Positions 24,347-35,914 of a stretch of DNA of 64,000 bases are shown here, piece after piece. The notes beneath the pieces are model-generated. The model saw nothing but the letters and a program-made list of their open reading frames with translations. It ran no database searches and was not told the DNA's origin. Made by a program: the position numbers and the translations under genes. Within the stretch, counting starts at the first letter, position 1, and each line of letters opens with the position of its first letter. This stretch comes from Fasciola hepatica (Eukaryota > Platyhelminthes > Trematoda > Plagiorchiida > Fasciolidae). The stretch is from assembly GCA_948099385.1 (NCBI GenBank), contig CANUEZ040000024.1:26323001-26387000 (forward strand), given 5' to 3'.

Positions 24347-26057
24347 TCAGTGAACGTACCTGGCGGTTTTGCGTCCTAAGCTGCGATCTCTAGCGTCAGT
24401 AAACCATCGTTTCATGGTACGCTCCATCTCCAGCGTAGAAGAATTCCGGAAACGAGAGGTAGATTTTGTGGCATCTGTAAATACAATAGACTGACCAATA
24501 ACGGCGTTAGGAAATTTGAAACTTCCTACTGCAATTTTTCCAGCTGTTCCGGTCCAATTGCACGTGAGTGCCAGATTCTCCCCGATCAAAGACGAATTCG
24601 CCGATGAACAAATTAAAAAATCTTAGAAGGCGTTTTAGTCATTTTTGCAGTTATACATAACAGAAATGTACATCAAATTAGTCGTTCAAGTCCGTTTGTT
24701 CGACCCGTTTGTCATTGTGTTCGTCTTCAGGTTTCTAAGTTGTCAGAGAAGAAGTTTAGAAGTATGAACTTACCGTAAGACCTGGCTTGCGCTTGTGATT
24801 CTTGACCGGGTCGTGTAGCCACCGTCGCACGACCGTGTTCACAACTTCTGGGTCTGTAAAACCGATGTTTCTTTCACGCATGGCGTCTAAGGCAGTTGTA
24901 GGGAGATTTATGACTTACCAACCATGAGGTCTCGGATTGCAGTTCGCTTGAAAGCGAACTTACCGTGATCTCCGGAATTGTTTGTCAGTTGTCAAACTGT
25001 TACAATATTCGGGGCATAAAGCTGTGTACAAATTTCCCCACAGAATCCGCGTTGATGGACCTGAAAATAGATTATTAGGGAAATGATTTAGAAATAAATG
25101 GTAGACCTACCAACTGATTGCGATTACCGGCAGTAGACACACTTCCGTCTACTTCGCGCAGATTTTCCAGTATCGATGTGGGAAACAGGTGAGCAAAACC
25201 GTTGTGATCGTTTGCCAAAAGCTGTGACATAGACACAAGCAATTTAGCAGTGTCTTGTGCAGCCCCTGAAATCATTGCTGTCATATGAACGAGCAGACGT
25301 CTGTTCTTTTCCAGGACGAATTGACTGGGGCTGCTTAAAAAGTGGAGGCTGCGAAGGGCGGATATGACAAAACACTTACTTGACGGCCTGTTCGGTGATC
25401 GGAACAGCAAACGCGGTGGGGAAATCACAGGAACATCCACCGCAAGAATAGCTTGAAGAAAACTAAATGGCGTCTCTTCCTAACCCGTGATGTGGCATTT
25501 GTGTTTTCGGCGGAGAGTTTGCTAGTTGTTCCGTTGTTGGTCAACTAACTGCTACGGTGCAAAGTACTATAATAAAATGGAAGAACATGGCTTGCTCTGT
25601 GCATTTGATGGCACCACCATTGGTCCTTTTGTATCTGGTTCCTCGTCCGAGGTGAACCACTGGGCCGGTCGTTTCCTTCGAATTTTGATTATTTGTGAGA
25701 TACTGTAACAACTTACGAAACCCGTTTCGGTAGACTCATTCCATTAGTCGCATCGCTAAATGGCAACTGACTATTCAGTTCCATCCTCAGTGATTCACAT
25801 GCGTGTTCGAATTTCCTTTGAGAGCAATAATATGCCTCGGTTTATTGTAATTGAAGAGAACCCACGCAGGTAGACGATGATGGTAACATTTCTCACGGAG
25901 GCATTTTCATCCGGCCCCTGATGTGCTTTCACTATCCGGTGAGATTTTTCTCTATAGCATTGGGGATGACAGCAGACTTCTCATCTACACTCACCCAAGT
26001 CCGGCTGATAACATACACATTCTCGCAGTCGTCATCGAAGATGACGGTGGAGAACAT
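24347..26057 (-). CDS. DUF4806-like protein, six-exon model, one in-frame TGA
   Basis: Transcribed leftward. The exons fit by phase with GT/AG borders: 26057-25995 (MFSTVIFDDD...SRTW), 25462-25380, 25330-25111, 25060-24919, 24886-24774 and 24577-24347. Introns two and three are only 49 and 50 nt. The start resembles proteins beginning M-[FY]-x2-V-x-F-x-D...W. The C-terminal part shows the pattern L-x-N-x2-G-x2-GK-x-A, a helix, then RRWLHD or KRWFTD and a basic end, as I recall for DUF4806-type domains. This pattern occurs twice, across exons 3-5 and again in exon 6. An in-frame TGA at 24994-24992 breaks the first copy, so the gene may be a pseudogene or the model imperfect. Function unknown. 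The last acceptor is the weakest splice site. Confidence 0.4.
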
Positions 26058-26133
26058 GGATTGTGGTAACGTTTGGAAAATTTAACATTCGGAATACTGG
26101 TTATTAATTTATCAATAGGAATCGTAGTCTGTG

Positions 26134-28388
26134 TCAGCCATCAATGGTGTGACACAATGGAATGATACAGTCAACCTGCATATCAGGCAAATCGACACAT
26201 TTGCAGTCACTTTCCCCAATGGTGCATGTGTCGGTATCATCGGCCAACACACTGGCGGCAAAGACGTAGCGGTGTGTTGATGGGAATGGAGAATCAAAGA
26301 AGTCTTCAGGGTTAGTATACTTTCGAAATCCGATCGACAAACCGCCTGGCTCGTTTCCTTCGGTCCATTGAATGCTTGCTGGTGAACCGTGAGTCAACGC
26401 AACGCTGTCGGTTTTAAAATAGGACAGAGTATAGCTGCCAACCCGCAAAATTGTTGAGCCGGATTTCCTCCCTAAAACTGGATTTATGCAGTCTTCTACG
26501 AGTGATGGGGATAATTGTGCCTCTGAGAATCTGCGTCATCTCATGCACTCAACGCCGATGAAGATATTTTGGCAAAAAAAACGGGCCGTTCTAGCATAGG
26601 GTTCCCAGAATATACATATACATATATATGTAGGCAGTGGGCATTAGGACTTAATTTAAGTCGTCAGAACTGTGAATGTTACTCCTTATTGAACAGTTCA
26701 CAAATGATTCGGAACTGTGATTTCCGTAAGATAATCATTTTTGGGCTATCAGAACAGCATAATTTGTGTATCAGGGGTGTGAGTAGAAGCTCCTGTCCGG
26801 AGAGTCCATTGAGAAACCACAACGCTGGTTCGCTGATGGTTCTGTGCGGGTTAGACGCAGTTTACCTCAAGGAGAAGAAACACTTACGGAGTGTACAAGT
26901 GCCAGAACACTATCGGTGTCGAGAGAGTGGTTGGCATATATGGCAAAGCGTACGTGTAGCATGCATAGGCATCAGTGATGTGGCCACCGTGCTTGGCAGC
27001 AAGGGTTCGGATAAACAGTTGTGCGTCGAAAAAGTGAGCGAAGTTGACTGTCGGTATGGTAGTTTGAATACATTGAAATGTCCTTTAGTGCCAAGTTACA
27101 GATCGTTCTATTGCACGCGCCGTAAAATAAGACAATATTAGGAATTCATAGTTTAGGAGATAAAAGTGAACAAAGAAGAACGTAATTTGGGAAGTGTGAC
27201 GGAAATTGATAAAGCATAACACGTATTTCACACAAATTTGTGATATTTTGTCTACCTTAAACACCAGTTAAATACCGCGCATTGTTTATTGTCCTTCGGG
27301 AATATTTTGATCTGCATCGTTTAATCCACCTTTGTATCTTCTCGGAAATAACGCGAACAGTGGCGTCTTTTACATTTTGTTTCGTGACAGCCTCTGCAGT
27401 TAAGTTCGACAGGCAATCAAAGATGTAACAACAAAGACAGAACAAATGCTGATAAGAAAAATTGAAGTGTGAAACTTATCCATTATTAGTCGGCACAAAC
27501 TGGGATTTATTTTGATTATTCATATCCAAGTTACCCACTTACATACTACCTACTACCATTATGGGCGCTCGCACGTTCAGCTCCGTTGTTCGTTCGGTTA
27601 GCAGTCATCACCATTTTCATAACTAACTAACCCACAAGTGATCACGAGCGAAGACTAGTACTTTACCCAGGAATAATACCACATGTATAGTCTTAAGATG
27701 TATTGTGATAGTACATTTATTGTGCAAAAGAATCGCAGTATTCAGTGGCACGCAACTACACGTCGTATTCCGGCGTTACACCGGTATCCTGCAATGTAAT
27801 TTAAGTAAAAGTCTGAAGTAATTCAAACCGAAAGTGCGGACCTGCGTAGATTGCGGTGTATCCTATATCCAGCTTAGCAGACTCCACGACCAGATTGCCC
27901 ACAAAACGAAAACTGTCCTGACGGTTTACAGCATCTAACAGAAAAATAGACTTGGTTGATTGTCTGTAGAGAAAATCACCGACAACTAGCTCCTGTGGAT
28001 GTGCTTCTCTGGAAGACATCTTACCATGTGCTCCGGAATAGTTCACCCCCAAAATGATTTCTTTTCACTAGTCGTCGCGTCGTTTGGCGCGCGCAACTTG
28101 CAGCGGTATCACCGCACGATGATGCGAAAATGGAATCCTTTTTTATTGTGTTAGTAAGAATAACGCCTACCAATTTCCGTCTGCTACTTTCCTTTAGAAT
28201 TGATACATCGAATTCTCGAAGTGCATCTGCACTTGCAAACGGGAATGTTGTGGATAATTTACCGTATTGGTAGTGACCTTCGATCCAGAAAATTCGTCCT
28301 CCTGAAGGGGGTTCATTTGAACCTGGTTGAATAATCTCCCAAGATGTTCAGAGTCCATTCGTAAAACTAAATAGTGCACAATACACAA
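26134..28388 (-). other. Exon-like pieces, unidentified gene
   Basis: Several - strand open pieces end at plausible splice sites. 28388-28263 starts MCIVHYLV and ends at a GTAAAT donor. 27934-27842 reads AVNRQDSFRFVGNLVVESAK and beyond. 27047-26888 reads FFDAQLFIRTLAAKHGG...FWHLYT and ends at GTAAGTG. 26448-26134 reads SYTLSYFKTDS..., with a Cys-containing end (TCTIGESDCKCVDLP). Hydrophilic and Cys content suggests part of an extracellular or lumenal protein. I do not recognise the family and could not join the pieces with confidence. They lie just upstream of the DUF4806-like model and could belong to a separate gene. Confidence 0.3.
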
Positions 28389-28554
28389 AAGATGACAATT
28401 TATCTATCTTTGCAGATGTCAAACGCGGTGATGTGGAAATAACAACTGATGTACCGTACGTCAAAGGCATGACGTTTGATTTGTAGTCAGGAGCATCAAA
28501 GGCTAATGCAATCAAACTATGTGTTAAAATACGGTCGTTCTCCGGATCAGCTAC

Positions 28555-30118
28555 TCTCTCTTCGTGGAACGACGACGAAGGTTGACCCAGATAGAAATAG
28601 CCGAAAAAATAAAAACTGCGTCAGGAACTGGTGACTTTGGTAACCTGCTCCGCCTCATCCGCAACCTTTGGAATAGGTACAGCAAACAAGATTCGCTTGT
28701 TCGTGGCGCGGCAGGAAACCTAATACCCGAAAAGGGCAAGAAAATGGACCGATGGGCCAAGCACTTCGGTCAAATGCTCTATTGGCCCACAAACCACTCG
28801 GCCGACCAGCCAATTTCAAATCCTCCAGTCCAGTAGGAAAGTGACTGCGACCCAAACCAGTACCGCGGAAATCACAGAAAAAAGCTGAAGGATAGAAAGG
28901 CTGCCGGGGAAGATAGCATCTCTCCAAAAGTAGATAAGGTCTGTTCATCGTCCTTGATTGACAGGTTATGTACACTTTTGGCTCCATTTGGCGAGAGGAC
29001 GCATTACCACCCGGCTGGAGCATGTCTGCTTTGCTACCTGTTCCGAAGAAAAGTAGTAGATCCGCATGTAGTAACTATCGAGAGATCAGCCTGATAAATG
29101 TCGCCGCGAAGACTTTTGGTGCGTTGTTAATAAAGTTTCTTTGAGGCAAGAGACCGATGCACTCGCCCGAACTAAGCAGGTTTTCGCCGTGGTGAAGGTT
29201 GCGTGGATCAAATCTTCACACTGCCTAATACTGGAGCACCATTAATAATCCCAGCAGCTAACGATAACATACTTCATCGGCCTCCGAGCCGCCTTCGATT
29301 CGGTGAACCACGAGTCCTTTTGGACCACAATTCAATCCGACGGGATGCCCGATAAGCTTTTAAGGCTGTTGTGAGGGTACTGCTCGACAATTGGTGCAAG
29401 GGTTCTTGTGTACGCTGAAGAATCCTGCGAGTTCACACTCACTATCGGGGTTAGACAGGGCTGTCCCCTCTCACCGGTGCTGTTTAACTACGTCATTGAT
29501 TGGATAATAGATCATGCATTACACGACTGTCCAGGCGTTCAGCTTAGCCAGGAAATATGCATTACGGGACCTGGGGTTTGCGGCTGATACTGTTGTGCTA
29601 GGATACACACCCGCTGCGCTCCAATTAATCCTCAACCGAATTGATTCTTTCGCGAAGCCCATCGGGGTAGAAATGAATTCAGCCAAAACGAAGGCTTTCA
29701 CAACCCATCTAGGCCCGACAATTCAACAATTGTCTATCAATGACCGACCAATCGGAACGTCTCTTCGTTCAAATACCTAGGCTCAACTCTGCTTCCAAAC
29801 GACCAGACAAAAGATGAAGTGGTGCCACGGATCAACAGCGCCAGGAGAGCCTTCCTCCAGGTAAGACGAACGTTGAGGATTTGCAGCGAAATCAGCTTAA
29901 GGACCAGAGTTCGCGTTTACCGTGCCGCCATTCGCCCCGTACTCATATATGGCTGCGAAATCTGACCTCTAAGAGTCGAAGGTACCAGAAGGCTAGAGGT
30001 TTTCGACCACTGGTACATGCGACAAGTCCTCAAAGTTAACTGGCACGACAGGGTGTCCAAGGAAGAAGTAAGGAGACGATGCTCTGATGTCGACGCACTC
30101 TCCGTCCTCCTATAACGT
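28555..30118 (+). mobile_element. RTE-like LINE, reverse transcriptase relic
   Basis: The frame at 28564-28836 holds the linker before the reverse transcriptase (GDFGNLLRLIRNL...KMDRWAKHFGQML). After frameshifts the RT follows: near 29290 AAFDSVNHESFW, near 29450 GVRQGCPLSPVLFNYVIDW, then [11 protein letters not shown] and RVYRAAIRPVLIYGCEI near 29930. These are standard RTE-clade blocks in the correct order. Multiple stops make it inactive. Confidence 0.8.
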
Positions 30119-30340
30119 CAACGTTCAGTTTATTCAACCTCGCACTTCTGTGCTCTGGTTTCGGTTGCTAACTTCCGGCATTGTCGAGTAAAGGGCTAAA
30201 AGAATAGGAGCATAGTGATATAGATTCAAAAAATGACGGAAGTATCAAGCGGAAGTCAAGAGGACAAGGAAAGAGTCCGAATGCAACCACGCCACTGGCC
30301 GCGACACCTAGCCATATCACTTAATGTCTACAACCATGGG
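30118..30340 (+). repeat. Diverged member of the 33.0/35.3-kb repeat family
   Basis: ACCTCGCACTTCTGTGCTCT, then a GTTGCTA...GTCGAGT block and AATGCAACCAC...CGCTTAATGT-like sequence match 33150-33510, with an internal deletion. Confidence 0.6.
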
Positions 30341-30539
30341 GAAGGCGGATCACGCGGACCCCAAACCTGAAATCTAACACGTCCAACGTGGCCAAGTCTA
30401 CTGGTCAAAGTTTTCATACTTTTTTGCCATGTCATGGACTAACCACGTCGACTTACCTTCCAATCACCACTTGTCTCAGAGAACAGCGTAAGCTGAGGAA
30501 TTCTATTGGCTGGCATGCGTAACACATGTCCCAACCAGC

Positions 30540-31010
30540 CTTACCTGTTAAGACTCAGTAGTTGATCCAGAGACTGACCTGTGGTTCCCAACACCTTACT
30601 TTTAACCCCAGCATTGCTGATACGTTGCCCCCACCATACTCGGGCAATGCTACGGAGACATCGATGCTCAAACACCGGCAGGGCACTGGATAATCGGTGG
30701 AGAATAAGACCGATGAGCAGTTTAGACGCGATACTTACCAGGCTAATTCCTCTGTGATTTTCACAAGAGGACCTATCACCTTTCTTGCAACTCGGCACAC
30801 AGCGATTCACACCGTTCCCTGGGAATCTGCTCGGTATCCCAAATAATCCGGAGGAGTTTTGTTAACTCTGAAACGAAAGCTTCGCCTCCATCCGTGAAAA
30901 AGGATGGAGACAACCCATCCGGTCCAGGGACTATGTACCTATCTCCCGCATAATCTCCATCTCTGATGGAGGACTGATCCACAGCGCGGTTCAGGTGTAC
31001 TCTATTCAAC
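30540..31010 (-). mobile_element. RTE-like LINE, internally deleted chimera
   Basis: On the - strand the order is a pre-RT region (PGPDGLSPSFF...), the RT block ENHRGISLVSIASKLL, then a direct jump to the C-terminal block VFEHRCLRSIARVWWG. The catalytic palm of the reverse transcriptase is missing between ALP and VFE, yet the frame stays open across the junction. Confidence 0.7.
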
Positions 31011-31378
31011 GTAACCGTGATTGCAGTCTACGCCTCGACCCTACACTCTAAGTCAGACACCAAGTGCGACTTCTACAATGATCTCCAGAAGTCAAACGAT
31101 CGAATATCCAGGCTTGACATCCTAATGATTACAGGTGACTGGAATGCCCACACAGGCCCCACCGACGAGCATACACAACATACATAGCGACAGTTTGGCC
31201 TCGGGGAGTGACGCAAAAATGGTGATCGTTTCGTTAGTTATCAGATCTTAATCGACTGGTCGTCACCAATGCACGCTTCCAACATCCAAAAAGTACCTGC
31301 TGACTTGGCACTCCAACGACGGCACGACAGAACACCAGGTCGATTACATCCTAGTAGGATCTGCCTGAGCCTCTTCGG
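31010..31378 (+). mobile_element. RTE-like endonuclease fragment
   Basis: Broken frames read FYNDLQ...DILMITGDWNAHTG, then a degenerate NGDR and QHPKK...TWHSNDGTT and HQVDYILV. This is the second half of an AP-type endonuclease. It ends at the (TA)n tract at 31382. Confidence 0.7.
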
Positions 31379-31379
31379 T

Positions 31380-31381
<2 letters not shown>

Positions 31382-31426
<45 letters not shown>
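31382..31426. repeat. (TA)n microsatellite
   Basis: 45 bp of uninterrupted TA directly upstream of the first ribozyme repeat. Confidence 0.95.
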
Positions 31427-31685
<259 letters not shown>

Positions 31686-31949
31686 TACACTGGCTTGAAA
31701 CCAAGCGTGATACCAACGCAATAATAATTTAAAAAAGGAGAGGCAGTGGACAGAAAAGAAACAGTTGGCATAAATAACATGCTGTGGTCTTTTTTCTTTT
31801 CCACAGTACATTTTCTGACATTTTTTCAACACTTTATCTGTCTCAAGGACGTTTTTTATTTGTGAGACACGAGAGCTTGAGATACAGACAGATCGCACGG
31901 CATTCGCGCCACTGACGGCTGTACTGAACCCTGCCCCTCAACGTATCTG

Positions 31950-32570
31950 ACCAACGACAATTCTCATTTCTTGGGCCTCAACCAGAGAGGCGGGAAGCAC
32001 CAGTCAAAGCCATTGCTGTTGCTAGCTTCTTCATGCGTCTGCGCCAAGTAGTGGACTGACCGCCGCATCGTTTCTTCCAACCTCGCCCGGCACGTGCCGA
32101 TTGAGCACGGAAAAGTAGACGATTGGCAGGCATTTGCCAAACATGACCGAGCCATCGGAGTCGTTGTGAAGCGGTCACTTCTGTCAAGGAGCGGCCATCC
32201 GTGCTCATCATATAACGGCGCACCTCGTCCTTGCTCACTCGATGTTCCCACCAGACACGAGCAATGCTTCATAGATATCGATTATCAAAAGCAGAAAGAT
32301 GTGTAGCATCCTCGGCGGGAGTGGCCAGGTCACAAACGTAGGGTAAAACACTACAAACCGTGGTGATGTACACTCATCGCTTAAGTGAAAGCCGGATGTC
32401 ACGGCGACGATTAGGAATTGTGGGACGTACCGTGGCGGTGAAACTGGAAACTCAAATGGCATTGGAGATATACTCGTACATGATCGTCCCATTATACATC
32501 TCTCAGCCTGAAGAAAGACTCGTCCCCAAAGCTGAATCAATACCTCTTCGTCAGTAGTTCCCGACGGAGC
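31950..32570 (-). mobile_element. RTE-like LINE C-terminal fragment
   Basis: On the - strand the reading includes RVWWEH-like, SKDEVRRYMM...RLRWLGHVWQMPANRL and GRGWKKRCGGQ...TWRRRMKKL. These are the characteristic RTE region after the reverse transcriptase. More weakly, a preceding RDIRLSL-type block lies near 32400. It is broken by frameshifts. Confidence 0.7.
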
Positions 32571-32934
32571 TCAAGCCTTACCCAACACTGTCGCCTCCGG
32601 GCCACATAAGCCCTGTCGACGGTAGCATAGGTGCACGATAGACTACACCGAATGTGTTCACAAGAGATCGCTCTTGAACGGTTAAGCAAGATATCTCTGC
32701 ATAGGAAAGATTGGGTCTCTGAAGAAAGTCCCAGCCGCTGCTCAAACGCTAGGGAAGCGAGACTCCCTAATTAATCTGACTTCCGTACCCTGTGCCGGGA
32801 AGCTCCGCGCTCTACAAAGAACGATTGTGATCGGTACTGGTCCCAAAAAGACAATAATATGAAGATCGCAGCCGCCGTTAAAGATTTCAGGATACTCTTT
32901 CAAGTCACACTGCGCTTCGGGAAGAGTGACACTA

Positions 32935-32935
32935 C

Positions 32936-33000
<65 letters not shown>
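32935..33000. repeat. (TA)n microsatellite
   Basis: TA tract with one TG interruption, directly abutting the left member of the 289-bp inverted repeat. Confidence 0.92.
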
Positions 33001-33002
<2 letters not shown>

Positions 33003-33007
33003 ACCAG

Positions 33008-33296
33008 GAGGTAGAACAGCCAGACGATGAGCTATTGTCCGGGAGTAGAGCAACCTGGAGGAGGATAAGGGTCACATAAACTCTGTTGTGTACGTGAGCA
33101 TTGGATGATTCCAGTTTGATAAAATCATTTCAGTTCACCCAACCACTTACCTCGCACTTCTGTGCTCTGAGTTCGGTTGCTACCTCTCAACATCGTCGAG
33201 TCAAGGACATAAAGAATAGACGCACGTGTAGTGAGCAGGCTGTTAGCGGCCATACTGGTGTTCGATTAACGTAAATGTATGATCCTGTTGTTGCAC
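33008..33296 (+). repeat. 289-bp inverted repeat, left arm
   Basis: Reverse complement of 35292-35580, the same length on both sides and nearly identical by eye. A further diverged relative is at 30118-30340. No open frame with recognisable motifs. Confidence 0.88.
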
Positions 33297-33669
33297 TCAC
33301 TGAGCCTTTGTGCTCGTGGAGTTTCCTACGTTTTTGTATTTTGCAGATCAAATACGTTCAATCTTCGACGGAAGATCACTGCTCCTTGCATGTTACACTT
33401 GGAGTAAAAAAGAGCCAAGAAGAAAGCAAGGAGCGCAAATCACAAAGACAAAGAAAGAGTTTGAATGCAACCACACCACTGACCGCGAAACCTAACCACA
33501 TCGCTTAATGTTTCGAACCAAATTCTATTAAACGAAGAAAAGTGCTTTCCAGCAATGAAAGTGACCAAAGTCAGACAGGAACTATTATTGGATTGTGATA
33601 TAATTATGCAAAATGACAACATCTTCCATTCGAAGACCAGTAAACAGGGTCGGACGAAGTTTTTCGGAA

Positions 33670-33712
33670 GCACACGACGGGTTCTGCGATTACTGCCGCT
33701 CATCAGGTATGC
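33670..33712 (-). ncRNA. Damaged hammerhead ribozyme, copy 3
   Basis: On the - strand: GCATAC, CTGATGA, GCGGCAG..., then GAAC in place of GAAA, then CCGTC and GTGTGC. Stem I and the cleavage triplet are kept, but the core GAAA and stem II are altered, so it is probably inactive. The surrounding sequence (33620-33735) resembles the other two ribozyme repeats. Confidence 0.6.
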
Positions 33713-34149
33713 GTGTTCGGTACTGGTAAATCGATTCATCCAGAAACTTTTACACTGCACTTGTTTTATTCACAATGATATCATTTGGGCATCAAGAGTG
33801 TGAGCAGATACTATTCTTCGAAGGGTTCACTGAGTCTAGCGCGCCCGACGCATCCTATACTTTATGTGTATTAGAAAAATTAGAAAGAGCACCACAAGTT
33901 TTTTTGACTGCACTGTGACGTGGCGCATATGGCCCGCCACCAAATAAGGTAGTTGCTCTTGTTTACTTTCATACTACACTTGGGTGCGCAAAGACTAGAG
34001 GTCCAACCTAGAATAAAAGGGCCGGACTGGGCTACCGAGTATCATAGAAGCCCCGAACGGTGCTGAGGACACCGCGTCGTATCACTGTTCCCAAGACTCT
34101 ATGGATTATTGTGTAATTACACGCTCTGATCATGCTATAGCATCCCCGG

Positions 34150-34800
34150 TAAACGACGCGCCTCGTGTTCCAGTGGTCGACGTGTTTCGACAGTGAGCTT
34201 TAATTATCTAGTGTGGAAAACAGACACAGCCTGTAGGAATATGAGAACACTAGTAGATGTAGGTAACCGAAGTATTACAATGCGCACGCTACATGATTAT
34301 CATACAGACATTGTTTCCCATTTAGAAGTTAGACTACCCGATTCCGGGAGTGGATACAATTTACTGACTTTATTACAGTGGGCCCAGGCACATACTCGGA
34401 CCCCACAGTGTCGCACTCAACCTGAGCAAAGAGGCCAACAGCACCCTGGTTTCTTGGAAACCGATTTTATCGAGGCTGGTCCTAGCAAGCATCAGGTGCC
34501 CTCCTCAGAACCTGTCGGTGATTGCTAGCTATACACTGGAAATTTCGGCTGGAACCACAACAAAAGATGACTTCTATGAAAAATTACAAGATGCAATCAG
34601 CTGTGGTTCAAGAAGTGACATACTTTTTGTCGCTAGAGACAAAACGCACGAACAGGCCTCTCGATGAGTCCACTTGCTATGCCTTAGGAAAGTTTTAACC
34701 TGACCAACGCTGCGAGGATTGAAATCGCCCAGTGAATCTGGTGGACGATAGAAGTAGCAGCAACGGCAACACGTCCATCTTATACCAATTAGTCGAACGA
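34150..34800 (+). mobile_element. RTE-like endonuclease N-terminal fragment
   Basis: The frame at 34193-34528 reads ACRNMRTLVDVGNRSITMRT and then EVRLPDSGSG. This is the typical start of an RTE endonuclease, with the catalytic Glu of the SEVR-like block. After frameshifts it continues with KEANSTLVSWKP, CPPQNLSVIASYTLEISAG and KDDFYEKLQDAI, to about 34680. Several lesions make it inactive. Confidence 0.72.
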
Positions 34801-34811
34801 CGGTCGCCATG

Positions 34812-34813
<2 letters not shown>

Positions 34814-34874
<61 letters not shown>
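34814..34874. repeat. (TA)n microsatellite
   Basis: About 60 bp of TA between the RTE endonuclease fragment and the next dispersed repeat. Confidence 0.95.
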
Positions 34875-34877
<3 letters not shown>

Positions 34878-34984
34878 CATCTCAACTCAGGCCGTACTTT
34901 ACGAAACATGGTATAACTGGGGAAGAAGGTATTTGGTGTCAGACTTCACGATTTGTTTTGTTTGTGGGTGCAGTACTGTCAGGT

Positions 34985-35225
34985 TGCCCAGGCCAAAACG
35001 GCGCTCTCCACCGGGTAGACTGACCAATAGTGAGTCTAGGGGAGACGGATAAACCCTCATTCTAACTAATCACGGACGGCATACTAGGCATACGTCAACA
35101 TTCCCACTGGGACCTGTGGCGGAGAGTCTACTGGATACCCAGGATGCGTGCCTCACCCCAAGGACGTATAAACTGAGCAGTTAGTCACCTGCCCTCGGTG
35201 GGCTAAGGACCCATCGCTTCGTGCC
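34985..35225 (+). repeat. Dispersed repeat F2, copy 1
   Basis: Shares an ordered set of words with 53560-53790 and, inverted, with 54645-54880: CGCTCT...ACCGGGT, then a GTC...GGGA block, TAAACCC, a CCAGGATG-like block and an ACTGAGCA-like end. It is SINE-sized (about 240 bp), without clear A and B boxes. Confidence 0.6.
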
Positions 35226-35291
35226 GCTGTCTTGCGGGTTAAGCTTTAGATAACTAAAGTCTCCAGTTGTGGATCCCTAAGAAAACCAACC

Positions 35292-35580
35292 GTGCAACAA
35301 CAGGATCCTACACTTACGTTAATCGAACACCAGTATGGCCGCTAACAGCCTGCTCACTACACGTGCGTCTATTCTTTATGTCCTTGACTCGACGATGTTG
35401 AGAGGTAGCAACCGAACTCAGAGCACAGAAGTGCGAGGTAAGTGGTTGGGTGAACTGAAATGATTTTATCAAACTGGAATCATCCACTGCTCACGTACAC
35501 AACAGAGTTTATGTGACCCTTATCCTCCTCCAGGTTGCTCTACTCCCGGACAATAGCTCATCGTCTGGCTGTTCTACCTC
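35292..35580 (-). repeat. 289-bp inverted repeat, right arm
   Basis: Reverse complement of 33008-33296. The 2-kb loop between the arms holds ribozyme copy 3, an RTE fragment, a (TA)n tract and F2 copy 1. The TELO2 gene starts only 335 bp further right. Confidence 0.88.
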
Positions 35581-35914
35581 ACCTTTGATGGTACCTGAAC
35601 AATCAGTCATTGGCGAATAATGTACTTAAAGCGAATCTGTTTAAACTTTGTCTTTCATATCCTTCGCATGTTAGTTTTGCTTTGATCAAGTATTTTTTGA
35701 GATTTTGAATAATTACGTGACTAGAAAGTTTAGGTAACAAAAAAGTGCAAATAAGCATGTTCCTAAAAATCCTTCCCTAAGATGAATAAAGTCACTTTTT
35801 GACTGGAATCGGCTTGTATGTTTTTGTTTTAACCCAAACATTTGGTTCTTTTCAATGCACTAGTAACGTTTTGGTCCTTTTTTAGACGCAGCTTGTCACC
35901 TTCAATCCTTTGCA

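Noticed and set aside
24919..24963. A 33-nt micro-intron with a 12-nt micro-exon on the - strand
   Set aside because: GTAAGT and AG are present, but the 33 nt read in frame as GKFAFKRTAIR, which aligns with the GK-x-A block of the second domain copy, so it is more likely coding.
25380..25451. GPS-like motif of an adhesion receptor (CSCDFPTAFAV)
   Set aside because: No membrane helices follow, and the exon phases lead into a different domain pattern.
26569..27141. 190-codon + strand frame as a gene
   Set aside because: The opposite strand has exon-like pieces with splice sites here. The + frame shows no motif and no start or splice context.
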